64,000 nt of DNA from Pardosa pseudoannulata (GCA_032207245.1 CM063499.1:77324379-77388378); one strand, 5' to 3'. Shown: positions 21,340-32,340, numbered from the stretch's first letter. The notes: generated by a model not told the origin, from the sequence alone. Program-made: numbers and translations.

Positions 21340-24300
21340 TGATGCGAAATTTTTTAGGAAAAATGTTTCAGAAACTTTTTTTATTTTTTTTTTCAAGTAT
21401 TCGTTTAAAATACCCATGCCTCTTAAAATATATACCTATTTAGGTTTATAGTTATTTTCAGATGTTATATGTTTTAAAACATTAAGTTTCTCATGAATTA
21501 TATTTGCAATAATGCGCGTTATCCTTCATATAATTTTTGTCAACATCAAAGTGTCTCCTTCCTAAAAAAAAATATATTTTGTATTTCAAAAATTGATGAG
21601 ATATGTATGAAAAGATAGTTGTTCAGACTATGTTTAAAAAAAAAAAAAAAAAAAAAAATTGTTTTTTTTTTTTGTCAACGGGTAGTTAGTTCTCAAAGTA
21701 TTAGAAAACGAAAATTACAATTATTTTACATATTTTCGACTTTTAAAAATTGCATAAACTTTAAATCTTGTAAAAATACGAAAAATCGAATTTTTAAATA
21801 ATATCTTTAGACAATTTTGAGTAGTTTAAAACAAACCTAATTGCAATATTCGAATTAGAATGAGTACAACTATACAGTCTTTCTATTTAGTATCGTAGAT
21901 TTAAGAGAAAAGACACTAAAGGTGTATATAGAACTTGGACGGAATCTAATTTTAGAAAAAAAAAAAAAAATTGTACTTACTGATTTTGAATTTTAACAGT
22001 TAACACATATCATAGTATAGACAGATAGTGATACATTAAAGTATTAACAAAGAATATTAGAAATATAATATTGAAATATCAAATAAATATAATTATTAAA
22101 ATATAAACACTTTTCAAGCTGATTTCTTAGCAAAAATTAATTTTATAAATTTAAAACGGTAAAAACTAACAAAACTGAAAATAAAAATTTAAAATTCAAG
22201 TAACATAAAATAAAAAGGAGATAATAGAAAGTTAACATAAAGTTGTGTCAGTAATGTTAAATAAAATAATTTAACAACTGCTCAAGATCCTACAAAATTA
22301 CTTGGATAGATTTAGTTAATATTTTAGTGAATAGATAGCGCCAGTGAACAAACTAAGGAATTCTCCCTCGAACTGCAGCTGTGAAATTGGCTGTCCCGAT
22401 CAACTCATCACAAAATATAATTTAAAAGAAAGTTTATTTTAGTGCTGCCATCTCCCGCTTTTAACTGGAACTTAAAGATACAGAGATTCAGAGTGGTTTC
22501 AAGAAATTTCTGTATTAGAAATGGTAGAAATAAACATTTGTACTAGGTGTATAGAATAAACATACACACATACACACACTTTTATATACACATATATATA
22601 TATATATACATAAAATACAAGTATAATAAGCATATTTCCAAAATTAAAAATAATAATGTAAGAAAAATATTAATTGAACACAACCATTAAGACTTTAATA
22701 TTCGAATCTTGAAAATTTAGTTCATCTGATACCTGATTGTATTTTTTTCGTATAAGACAAGATGTTTAATAATTGTAAATATAAGTTTTGTGAAAAGCCT
22801 GAATTAAATAGATTAGATACTGCTATAAAACGTGGTTTAAAATACATAAAACTGAAAAAATAATTCTATTTACTTACGCGTATTCCATCTTGACTTATAT
22901 ATACATAAATTTCAAATTTGATTAAATAAATTCAAATTTGGTTCATAATTTACTTTTAAGTTCGCAATAGCTTTTGTGAAAGCTTCGAGTAAAATCAATA
23001 TTTGCATACTTTAAAATCTTGATTTCTCAAAAAAGAATACTATGAATTTTTAATTTACAATTTTTTTTTTAATTTATAAATATATTGACAAATTGATATA
23101 ATTGGTAGATTTTATATTATTATAATTGTTACGTCATGTATAGAGTTTGTCTGAAGTATCGAAATAATTGATGCAATTTATTAAAATCTACACGCAGTAA
23201 GATCCTTAATGCAATTTAATAATTTGTTTTAATAATTATGACTTTTTATATCAATATTTTGGTGTTATTCTAGTCACCCTTATTTTTTAATTTCAAAGAA
23301 TGTTTGACAGTATAAATATACATGTTCAATTATTCAGCAATAAAAGGTCAAGAAATAGACAAATAATCGCTTGTAGTCGATCAAGTAATGGACTTAATAT
23401 GATAAAAGTTTGAAAAAAGTAAACTTTTTGACCTAATCTTTAATGCTGCTACAGTGCTGCCATCTATGCTTGGTACTGAGAATAAAAAGAGAGTTATAAT
23501 TTAATACAGAAATTTCTTAGAGAAAGAAAAATATCAAGAACTGAGCTGAACAACGCTATTGCACACAAGTTTTTTGTTATTAGTTAATGCAGTATTGACG
23601 CCATATGTTGTTTAAAATTCTATTTATAATAGCGTCTAAATTATTCATAAATTTCAATGAATATTTTTCGCTTCTCATTTTCATCATCTGTTAATTTAAT
23701 AAGTGAATATTTAACTTTTCCAATTACAAGAATAAATTAAATTGAGTATAATATGCTACATAACTGAAATATTTTCAATGAGTATCATTAAATATTTTCA
23801 ATTATTAGTTAATTTCATATGGAATATTAACTTTTCCAACTAAAAGAGTAAAATAGAGTTAAATGTGTTACATAACACAAATATTTTCAAAGAATATATT
23901 TCATTGCTTATTTCAATCTTCAGTTAATCTAGTAAGTGAATATTTACTTTTCGAATTACAAGAGTAAAATAAATTGAATTCAGTATGCTACATAGAACAA
24001 ATATGTAAGTTTGTTAAAATATAACAAACATGTAAAATTCACATCTAATGGGAATTAAAGTTTAATTTGATGCCAAAGTGCATCCAGAAAAAGGTAAAGG
24101 GAGACTAAAACTTAAAAAAGGCTATTTTGAAACGGTAAATAGTGAGTATTAACAATTATGTGCAATATGCTTTCATTTATTTAATGTACTAATTAGGATA
24201 ATTATTTCATACTGCTTTATACTTTTTAGATTTACACGTCGAACTTATAAACTACTCGTATAATATAGGCAATTTTACTTAAGTATTAAATCCTATGCAA

Positions 24301-25150
24301 AGTCTTTTAAGAGTGGTTGTTTAACAGTACGTTAAAATTGTTTTCAAAAATTCTTTACGGACTATTATTTGTTTCACAGAAACATACAAACACATTTATC
24401 TCAGATCTAATACAAGAGAAAATATTTGTTGGTGCTGCCATCTGTAGCTTTTAAATACAACTGAATTATACAAAATTAAGAATGGTTTCAGTCAATTTCT
24501 GCAGAAATAAATAGTACAAATATGTATTTGTACTGTAAACTTACCAAAGGAATAGCAAAATAAAAGTTTCTAAATTATTATATTCAATGACAATTTTTTT
24601 TTAGCTGAAATTGAAGGCCGTCACGTTTAATGTGTTGTTCTAAAAAAATTTTTAAATCGCAAAGTTGAAACTTATTAAAGGCATCTAGGCTAAAAGTCGA
24701 GTACTCAGTTGTGAAGGTGATAATCCTAGGTGTGTTATAGTTAAGTAAAATAATATTTATGGTACAAGCAATAATTAAAAAAATGTCATTAAATTAAAGA
24801 GAATATTTACAGCCCTACAGAAATTTAAAAAAGATATATTAAGAATATTAAAAGTTAAATTAAAACAGTTCGATTCCCTAAATTTTTAAAAAGACAATAC
24901 ATTTTTGCGATATATTAAGAATAAAAGATAAATAGTAATAATAATTTAAGAGTTATATTAATAACATTTCAAGATATTAAAAGTTAAATTAAAATAATTA
25001 TACAGTAACACAGGTCGATTCACTAAATTTTATAAAAGAAAATACATTTGTGCAGATAAAAAGCATCCATTTAATCCTGAGTTTAATTATTTTTTTGGTT
25101 TTATATTTTGTATACATTTAAAAAAAAAACACTAAAATTGAGAAATTTGG
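21340..25150. other. Very AT-rich interval, no supported gene
   Basis: No frame with coding character. Holds the three ~118-bp tandem units (23655-24010) and three GTGCTGCCATCT motifs spaced close to 1 kb (see findings). Confidence 0.6.
23655..24010 (+). repeat. Diverged tandem repeat, three ~118-bp units
   Basis: GAATATTTAACTTTTCCAATTACAAG, or close variants, recurs at ~23706, 23825 and 23938, each followed by AGTAAAAT..ATTGA..TATGCTACATA. Confidence 0.65.
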
Positions 25151-25692
25151 AGTTGTTTTGTGGAGCTGTAGAGGAGTCCACTCGTCTCTCCGATTTCCAG
25201 AGATTACTTTGCTTTAGAGACTGCCAGCGTGTCTGCTTTTTCTCAGAAGTCGACTTTCGGATCTCATTCCCGTTATTTTAATATTTTTTCTACTTCTTGC
25301 ATAGAAGTAGGTCACTAAGAGTTACCCTTACTCTAATTTTGGATCGTCTTACATCCTGAGTTTTCTCAACGAACTGCAGCGCGATACGCACTCTGAGCTT
25401 TTGAATCTTAGTGGGGAAACCGACTGTACTGATTATCAGCTGGAGGTTATAGTGTCAGCGTTTCGTACGGGCACTAATAAGCAATTGTTCCAGTGTTCGA
25501 GAATTACTAGCTTCACTGTACCCACGCATTGTAATTGTGATACGTTATCTCAGCACGAGATCTCCGAAGATTTAGAATTTACTGAAACTTGTACATAAAT
25601 TATTCACTAGAATAAAGTATTTAATCCAGAGTAAACCGTTGTCCAGCCTGTATCACTGACGGCTTCGCCTACCCCTACTTCAGGACGTCACA
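25150..25692 (+). mobile_element. Possible solo LTR or unclassified GC-richer unit
   Basis: A ~540-bp block of ordinary base composition in very AT-rich DNA, starting near TTTGGAGTTGTTTTGTGG and ending GACGTCACA, with AATAAA at 25611 and AATTT on both sides (25142 region and 25691 region). Size, polyadenylation signal and CA end fit a solo LTR. The TG start and target duplication are not clean, and no partner LTR or pol gene is seen. The 65-codon frame at 25401-25598 has no recognisable content. Confidence 0.35.
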
Positions 25693-25734
25693 ATTTTAAT
25701 AACTCCATAAATTGTGAATCGTGCTATAAATTGT

Positions 25735-25885
25735 GCTATAATAATTCTATAAATTGTGAAAAACGCGTAACGCCTCCGTGTTTTTTTCTTGGCGACTTTT
25801 CAAACACGCGTTTTTCTGTTGGTCGCCAAAAAAATAAAAACATGGCGGACGGGGCCGGTGTCTATAATGCATCTGTTCCTACCTC
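25735..25885 (-). repeat. CGCCAT-type repeat, copy b
   Basis: Shares CTTGGCGACTTTTCAAACACGCG, ATGGCGGACGGGGCCGGTGTCTATAATGCATCTG with copy a in reverse. Confidence 0.65.
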
Positions 25886-26386
25886 ATTAATGGATTCTAT
25901 TATATTTGATGCATTTACAAAACTGAAAATTTTAATTTTTACAAAATGTACATTAGAAATTTTGAGACGGTAAGAAAAATATTCTGATAGAAAAAAAAAC
26001 TCGAAGAATTATTTTTGAAATTTTATTAATTTATTAGACATATATTAACATTGCCAGTGTATAAAAATTCAGTAAAAAGATACCACAAATATTTGCTATT
26101 CAGTTTAAGAAAATGTTTTAAAGGTTCAAGCCTCAAAAATGGTTTTATTAATTTAAATCCATTTATTTTAAGTTTAAAAATTGTAAAATTCAAAGTTTAA
26201 AAATCGTTCTTAAAAGACGTAAAATGAAAATTTATTAGAAGTTTAAAAATATCACATCTTGCGATATTATCAAGAAAAGATGAGTTTAGAAAATGAGATG
26301 GGAATTGTTTCGCAATCTAACAAAGGGTACTACAATATTGCAGCTGAGGTCTGTCTCAGGCGACTTTCGCATCATTACGCCAGAGA

Positions 26387-26394
26387 TGACGTCA
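26387..26394. promoter_or_regulatory. CRE/ATF-type TGACGTCA in the 5' flank of the unrecognised gene
   Basis: A perfect TGACGTCA palindrome followed at once by a half-site TTATGACG, in a locally GC-richer patch (26340-26460) about 0.5 kb before the ORF. With the acceptor-like TTTCTTACAG ending at 26855 it could mark a promoter plus a 5' non-coding exon. GACGTCA also occurs in local Helitron-like repeats, so this is tentative. Confidence 0.3.
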
Positions 26395-26902
26395 TTATGA
26401 CGCGGAGGTAGTTTGTGACTTATCTGTTATATGGTAGCACCCTTCTGCTGTTCTTTTTAAAAAATCTTGCCTCCTTGACAACGGTATTCCTTGCTCTACA
26501 GAAATATAAAACTGATATAGATTTAGGATTTTCCATGACGTCAAAATAAACAAAATTAAATATTATTTTAAAAAATATTTCACAGATATATTTACGACAC
26601 TTATTTAAGTATAATTTAAATATCTTATTTTAATTAATTAAACTCTGTTTTTGTTGCTATTAAACATGTCTAAGAAAATCGTCTGTTTATCACAAAAGTA
26701 AAAATACTAATAATTGAAACAAATATTTTACACAGATTGGAATCAGTTAGGAGTTTGAAAATATTGTTTGCAAACTGATTGTGAAAATTTTTCGGAATAT
26801 ATAGCAGATAATTTTCATAATTTGAGCTGTAGTGTATTGTAAATGTTTCTTACAGCTTAGATTATCAGTCAAATAAGCATAAATTCATCTTGAACTTAAA
26901 AC

Positions 26903-28747
26903 ATGAAAACAATGAAAAGAAAATTAAGTGAATTTTTATCACAAGGAGTAAAAGATATTGCAGATCTCACTTCTTATATCAGGAAAAGATGGCTTACTTT
27001 CGCTTCTGATTCATTTCCGAATAATCCTCCATCTTTAGTAAGTAAAAACAACTTTTCATTTTCAAATCTAAGTACTCGACATTTCAACCATGAAAATATA
27101 CTAACTTTTCATTTCGATTCAGATATTTCTTTAACGCAAAAAGAAGAACTTTATTTCGAAACAAGTTTCATATATCACTATCTTTATAATAAAAACCATT
27201 TTTTGTGTTTACATGAAACAATGTTTTTAAAAGACAATTATGAGAGCAAAAAATTGTTTGGCTCAATGCAAGCTTTTGTAGAAAATACTTCAGATGAACT
27301 TTCTTGGAAGATAAACTCTACTATTAATGAAGTTAAGAACTTCAGCGATAATCTTGGCAATAAAAATGCTTTTATGAATCAAACTGAAAATGAGTTCTTT
27401 TTAAACAATTCGGAAAATATATCTCTTAGTTTATTTGGTTCAAATTTAAATTCTACTTTATTACCATACATCTCTTCAGGAAATGTCTCTTTTCCTACTA
27501 CTGAACAAGATATTTTCTTAAATGAAAATCGTAGGTGCTCTTTTGTCTGTAATTTTCCTTCTAAAAATCAGACATTTAAAAACTGGAAATCTTTAAATGA
27601 TATGGAACTTAGACTATATTTCTGCAATGAACAACATTTCAACATGCCTCTTGAAAGTCAAAAAATCGTTTATTCTTCAAAAAGGATAAAAATATTTGGC
27701 AAAGAATGTCTGACATGTCTATACAAGGCGTTTGCAATAAACTCTGAACGTCTAAAAAGTAATATTAAATGTTATCAAAGTGCTATGGGAGAAATTAATT
27801 TCTTCGAACTGGTAAAAACAATTTTAAACTTGATTCTAAAATTTCCATTTTCACTTTGTTTAGAAGTAGTTTTTGATTCTGGTGATTCCCTCTTTACTGA
27901 CGCTAATAGAATTTACGTTTTATTTGAAAGACAAAAAGAATTATGTACTTTCGTAGCTAATTCTTTTAATTTTTTAACCTTGAACGAACAAATTGAGCCA
28001 TGGTCTAATTTTGGAATAAGCATGCTTTTTGAAGAGTTTGGTATTAACAAAATTTGTTCTAAAGTAAAGCGCTTATATTTCGGAAAAAATTTTGAAATTA
28101 AAAAATTATTTCAGGGTCATCTCCAGAGCAGTCAATATAATGAAGCTGTCATAACAAACCTAGTTGATCATAGTCCCAATTTGCCTGGTTTGACGAAAAT
28201 ATCTTTACCTATCGTGCAAGATATCTGTAAGAATAAAGTTAGACATGTAAATGTAAACCATCCTGCTGGTTTGAATGATACGCATATGTTAACACATATC
28301 CAATATGTCACATCTTATGAAAGCAAAAGCAAAAGTAAGAATATTTTTGAAGAGTTCCGTAAGTATAATTTTGCACAAGTTAACAAAGACGATCCGGGGA
28401 AAGTTCTGACTAGTGTACCAAGTATGGCGTTAAAGCCTAAAACTAAATGTGAGACACAAATTTGTGAAAACGACTGTGAGAGAATGAAAATATATCCCAA
28501 AGAAATGCGAACTATTCAAGGTGAAATTAACTTTAGGAACAAAGATATCACTAAAAATCATCAACACTATTTTGACAACAGCATGTCTAGTAAGGATAAA
28601 GTAGTTTCCAATACACAGAATTTCCTGGACAACTCAACTCTTACAAAAAATGTTAATGCAGATAACAAGCTCGAAAATTATATTAGTAATCAGAAGAATA
28701 ATTCCAACATAAACATTTTGGATACAATGAAAAACGAAAGTCACTGA
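26903..28747 (+). CDS. Unrecognised intronless gene, N-terminal part (614 codons, before a frameshift)
   Basis: I do not recognise this protein. The ORF starts MKTMKRKLSEFLSQ. A splice-acceptor-like TTTCTTACAG ends at 26855, so a 5' non-coding exon is possible. Residues ~1-40 are basic/helical. Residues ~45-270 are rich in Asn, Phe and Ser. Residues ~255-400 look folded, with alternating hydrophobic segments such as FPFSLCLEVVFDSGD and IYVLFERQKELCTFV. From ~450 on the sequence becomes hydrophilic and Lys/Asn-rich. No signal peptide or membrane span is evident. The frame closes at TGA 28745-28747, but the +1 frame is open from 28731 and continues as the next feature. No intron in 3.4 kb contrasts with the intron-rich PIN1 and SCFD2. 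The stretch ~255-355 faintly recalls the middle region of treslin/TICRR to my eye, which is too weak to name it. A retrogene or lineage-specific gene is equally possible. Confidence 0.7.
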   Translation: MKTMKRKLSEFLSQGVKDIADLTSYIRKRWLTFASDSFPNNPPSLVSKNNFSFSNLSTRHFNHENILTFHFDSDISLTQKEELYFETSFIYHYLYNKNHFLCLHETMFLKDNYESKKLFGSMQAFVENTSDELSWKINSTINEVKNFSDNLGNKNAFMNQTENEFFLNNSENISLSLFGSNLNSTLLPYISSGNVSFPTTEQDIFLNENRRCSFVCNFPSKNQTFKNWKSLNDMELRLYFCNEQHFNMPLESQKIVYSSKRIKIFGKECLTCLYKAFAINSERLKSNIKCYQSAMGEINFFELVKTILNLILKFPFSLCLEVVFDSGDSLFTDANRIYVLFERQKELCTFVANSFNFLTLNEQIEPWSNFGISMLFEEFGINKICSKVKRLYFGKNFEIKKLFQGHLQSSQYNEAVITNLVDHSPNLPGLTKISLPIVQDICKNKVRHVNVNHPAGLNDTHMLTHIQYVTSYESKSKSKNIFEEFRKYNFAQVNKDDPGKVLTSVPSMALKPKTKCETQICENDCERMKIYPKEMRTIQGEINFRNKDITKNHQHYFDNSMSSKDKVVSNTQNFLDNSTLTKNVNADNKLENYISNQKNNSNINILDTMKNESH

Positions 28748-30287
28748 AAGCTTATGTAATACACCAAGGGACTTAGCAACTGATAGAGGTACGATAAAAA
28801 ATGGAATTTATTCTGATTTGAACAAAGATATTGAATCAAAATCTGTTGAACATATCAATCACAGATATAAGGAGATTGATTTGGCTCAATCAATATCGAG
28901 TCATGATGAGTTAACATTGCTCAAAGATCTCTCTTTTGAAACTGAAAGCTTATTTAATACACCAAGGGACTTAGTAATTGATAGAGAACACTTTAATTCC
29001 AGAAAGTGCAAACGTAAAAGAAAAGACATGGTAGAATGTCCAAATAAAAAAGTTCAGACTGAAAAATGCCAAAGAACAGAAATAAATGCTCCATCAGTTA
29101 AAGGAGGGAAATTAAATATTAAAAAATGCATTGTATTGCTGAAAAAAATTGAACCTTCGCAATACAAAGCATTAACTGCAACTGAAAATACGTCAGACAG
29201 TTTAAGAAATCACAAAGATAAAACTACGAAACCTTTCAAAGGCGCTGAAAGTAAGTTTACTGAAAACCTACTAAATAATGAATCAGGCGAATTTCAAGCA
29301 ATGAATGAAGCTAACAATTTACGATATAATTTGAGAAATTCTAAAGATAAAAAATCTTCTGCGGGAAAGAAGAGGAAATACCAACAAAACACATCCGATT
29401 CTCGATTATATTTCACTCCAGAAACTGATGAAAGTAATCATTCAACAGAATTCGGTGCATTCGATATGGAATCGAATTTTGCTGGACAGGAATTGCCATC
29501 GATTAGCAAACGTTTCAGACCTACAAGGAATAAAAGAGAAGCTTCTGAAACCGGAAATAAAATCAGGAACAATAATATCGAACCTGAAAATACCAAAAAG
29601 CGAGAAAGAAAGCAAACTTTGAAAGATCTGTGCACACCAAAAATTATAGCTGAAAACTTTTCAAGCCCTGTAGCAAAACGCAGACGTGGAACAAAATCGG
29701 TGAATTTGTGTTTTTCTGTTAAGGCTGCCAACCATGAAGAAAAGTGTGATAAATTAAGCAATAAGAGTCGTAACCGTAAATCAGATTCATTCGTTATTAC
29801 CTCTTCCCTTAATACGATCTACTCAAGCGATGGGAATTCTTCCATTAAGTACAAGAGTATAGAAAGTAAATTCGAAACTCCACTGTCCAGTCAACTGCAG
29901 AGCTATGCAAAAAGCTTAAAGCGGAAAAGAGAAAAATCGAAATCTGCTACATTACCAGAGTCTGGTGGCAGCATAAGCGGCACAATATCAGACTTCCGAC
30001 TGCCTGTTGAAGAGAATGTAAAAGTAACTAAAAGGATTAAAAGTGATAAAATGATACTACAGAGTGAAGATTCAAAATCAATAAGCAGTAGAAATTATCT
30101 TCCGAAGTGTGGTAAGGTAGTACCAACTGATAAAAAAGTAATACCGTTACCAGAAGAAAATGATGGGGTCATGTACGTTTATAATTCCGGTACTATTCAA
30201 ATAGCAACGATAGATGATTTATGTTTGAAATCGAGAAGAAAAGAATCTTTAAAGCCAAAGACCAGGTCAAAGCATTTAACTGCTTGA
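28731..30287 (+). CDS. Unrecognised intronless gene, C-terminal part (continuation in +1 frame)
   Basis: This frame is open from 28731, just after a TGA at 28728-28730, to TAA/TGA at 30285-30287. The first in-frame ATG is 28818, but the coding-like sequence extends upstream to the frameshift. One extra A in the A5 run at ~28730-28734 would explain the break; without it 26903-30287 reads as about 1127 codons. The part is strongly basic and probably disordered, with many nuclear-localisation-like clusters (KCKRKRK, GKKRKY, KKRERK, AKRRRG, LKRKREK) and several Ser/Thr-Pro sites (NTPRD, CTPK, SSPVAKRRR), as in cell-cycle-regulated nuclear proteins. A 15-residue motif around SL[CF]NTPRDL occurs twice, 66 codons apart. 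Polyadenylation hexamers lie at 30369 and 30771. Function unknown. Confidence 0.7.
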   Translation, partial: KTKVTESLCNTPRDLATDRGTIKNGIYSDLNKDIESKSVEHINHRYKEIDLAQSISSHDELTLLKDLSFETESLFNTPRDLVIDREHFNSRKCKRKRKDMVECPNKKVQTEKCQRTEINAPSVKGGKLNIKKCIVLLKKIEPSQYKALTATENTSDSLRNHKDKTTKPFKGAESKFTENLLNNESGEFQAMNEANNLRYNLRNSKDKKSSAGKKRKYQQNTSDSRLYFTPETDESNHSTEFGAFDMESNFAGQELPSISKRFRPTRNKREASETGNKIRNNNIEPENTKKRERKQTLKDLCTPKIIAENFSSPVAKRRRGTKSVNLCFSVKAANHEEKCDKLSNKSRNRKSDSFVITSSLNTIYSSDGNSSIKYKSIESKFETPLSSQLQSYAKSLKRKREKSKSATLPESGGSISGTISDFRLPVEENVKVTKRIKSDKMILQSEDSKSISSRNYLPKCGKVVPTDKKVIPLPEENDGVMYVYNSGTIQIATIDDLCLKSRRKESLKPKTRSKHLTA

Positions 30288-30368
30288 ATTAAATTCACAA
30301 TAGCAAATCAAGCCGAAACGTAACACTAGACACTACGGAAAGCAGTCTATAAAAATACAGAACAGAAT

Positions 30369-30374
30369 AATAAA
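30369..30374 (+). terminator. Candidate polyadenylation signal for the unrecognised gene
   Basis: AATAAA 82 nt after the stop codon; a second AATAAA lies at 30771-30776. Either could serve. Nothing else is evident in 30288-30970. Confidence 0.4.
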
Positions 30375-30974
30375 GAAAAATATAAAAGATATTTGCTAAC
30401 ATTAGATTTTGACAGCTTAAAAAATTTAATACAGTTATTTGTGTGATATTTTCTACGGATTGTACAAGTTCTTGTGAAAGACAACTTCTGATTCTAACTG
30501 ACATGTAATTGAATTCGTCACTTTGGTGTTAAAAAATTCCGAAAGTTATAAAAGGTAAAGAAAAATTGACAAAGAAGGTAAAGTGATTTCCAAAATAAAC
30601 TTATGTCTAGACTTAAGACTTCAAAAATCTCACAAATTTTCATAACTGTTATTTCTTTAACCTAATTATATTTTTTGTTATTTCTCTCGATATGTTTTTT
30701 TTTTATTTGTAACTAGTTCGTAACTTTTATGGCTTTCGTCTAAAAGTTATTTGTTTTCTGTCTGTTTATGAATAAAGCGTTAAAAATAAATTATGAAAAC
30801 CGAATGTAGTACTTCCTTCATAAGTAATTCATACTTGTCATATCTTTTATAATTTTCTGTAATTCATAAAGAAATAGTATACTTATGAGTTTCAAATGCA
30901 AGATACCGATAATTAAAAATCCAGTGTTCTTACCTAGATTTTCTCCTATACTCCAGCAAAAGAAACCAGATTAT

Positions 30975-31115
30975 AACCGAATTAGCAGAGCGCTGCCTCT
31001 CGGTACGTGAAACGATGGTTTCAAATCTGGCTACTGTCATATGTGTTTCTAGCTGTCCGTAATCACCTTTATGAAGTAGGTCCTAGTCTAATTACCGTAT
31101 AGTGTTGCCTAAAGC
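30975..31115 (+). repeat. SINE family 1, diverged
   Basis: ATAACCGAATTAGCAGAGCGCTGCCTCTCGGTACG, GATGGTTTCAAATC, then GAAGTAGGTCCTAGTCTAATTACC. Sits ~0.7 kb downstream of the unrecognised gene. Confidence 0.65.
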
Positions 31116-31397
31116 CTTTTTTTGATTAATTATTCAAAAACTAGTAATTGTTTGGTACAGATGCATTATAGCCGCCGGGTTTTTTCTCGCCAAACTTGGC
31201 GATTTTGTGTGGCAAACTTGGCGATTTTTGGGGCGATGACTAGGTTGCTGTATATACCCTAACTTTGATAGGGGAATATGGAAGCTATTGGTGCACGTGA
31301 TTTTTGACGTCATTACCCGGCTATGCAAATTTTCTGTTCTAAATATTTTCATTCCAGACTTGGATTAGTAGGTTGTCTCGTAGGTAGGTAAGTTATT

Positions 31398-31930
31398 TTT
31401 GGTATTTAGTTATGGCGGATGTTCTTATTTCGGTTTTAACTATTTGTAGCATTGTGAAGAAATATCAAGAAATTCTTAGACCTGAGGTTGGATTTGCATT
31501 TCATTCAAAACGGCACGTTTGTGGGGATGATGGAATTCCGAATTTGAGTTTTTTTTTATGTATTTGGTTAGTGAGATTTAGTTAATTTAGTTATGACAAG
31601 TGAAGTTATTTCGGTTTTGAAATTGTTAAAAAATATCAAAATATTCTAAATCAAACAAGAAGTTTTGGTTTGGAACATTTTGTTTTTGTTGTTATCATTT
31701 TCTGGGATTTAGTTAATTTAGTTATGACGAGTAAGTTATTTCTGTTTTGAAATTGTTAAAAAGTATCAAAATATTCTAAACCAAACAAGATGCTTTGGTT
31801 TGGAACATTTTGTTTTTGTTCTTATCATTTTCTGGGATTTAGTTAAGACGGGTGCAGTTATTTCGGTTTTGAAATAGTTAAAATGTATCAGGATATTCTA
31901 AGTTAATTGGTTTGGAACATTTTTATTTTG
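31398..31930 (+). repeat. Tandem repeat, about four units of 125-180 bp
   Basis: Units start near TTTAGTTATG (31405, 31586, 31715, 31840) and share GTTATTTCGGTTTTGAAATTGTTAAAA, ATATTCTAAA and TTTGGTTTGGAACATTTTG. The first unit is the most diverged. Confidence 0.8.
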
Positions 31931-31934
31931 TTCT

Positions 31935-32340
31935 TTGCACAAGGGGGGGGGGTTGAGGGGGGAACACCCCCCTCACATGTCAGATTCTTCATAATATTAG
32001 TGTTTATTGAAATGATATATATTGTGTTTACTCTGTTGACACATATCATAAATATTACTAATCTGTTATTTATTTTTAAAAAAACGTAAAAAATGATGAT
32101 TATTATGCTAGTTTTATTTTAATAATACTTTAAATTGTTAATCTGTTGTTTCCTTTTAAAGTTTAGTTTTGTTAATGTTGTGTTTCAAATATGCCACGTG
32201 ACCTCCGCCATTTTTTTTTTTTTTTTCTTTTTTTTTTTTAAAATTTGTGATCTTTCAGAAAACACGCACCGCCGCCATGTTTTTCTACTTGGCGACTTTT
32301 CAAATCATGCGTTTGTTGATTTTCTCTCGGCTTTGATGAG
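31935..32340 (-). repeat. CGCCAT-type repeat, copy d
   Basis: Reverse of 9140-9430: G/C-rich palindrome at 31943-31972, ATTATTATGCTAGTTTTATTTTAA, TTTAGTTTTGTTAATGTTGTGTTTCAAAT, CCGCCATTTTT and then CGCCGCCATGTTTTTCTACTTGGCGAC. A small fragment of the family's other end (GCATTATAGCCGCCGGG, TGGCGATTTT) lies at 31155-31235. Confidence 0.65.

Noticed and set aside
28315..28500. Minus-strand frames inside the large unrecognised gene (also 29438-29761)
   Set aside because: Shadows of the plus-strand coding frames.
28728..28747. Programmed ribosomal frameshift at A5
   Set aside because: No classical slippery heptamer followed by an obvious pseudoknot; a one-base indel is the simpler explanation, though it is kept as a testable alternative in the findings.
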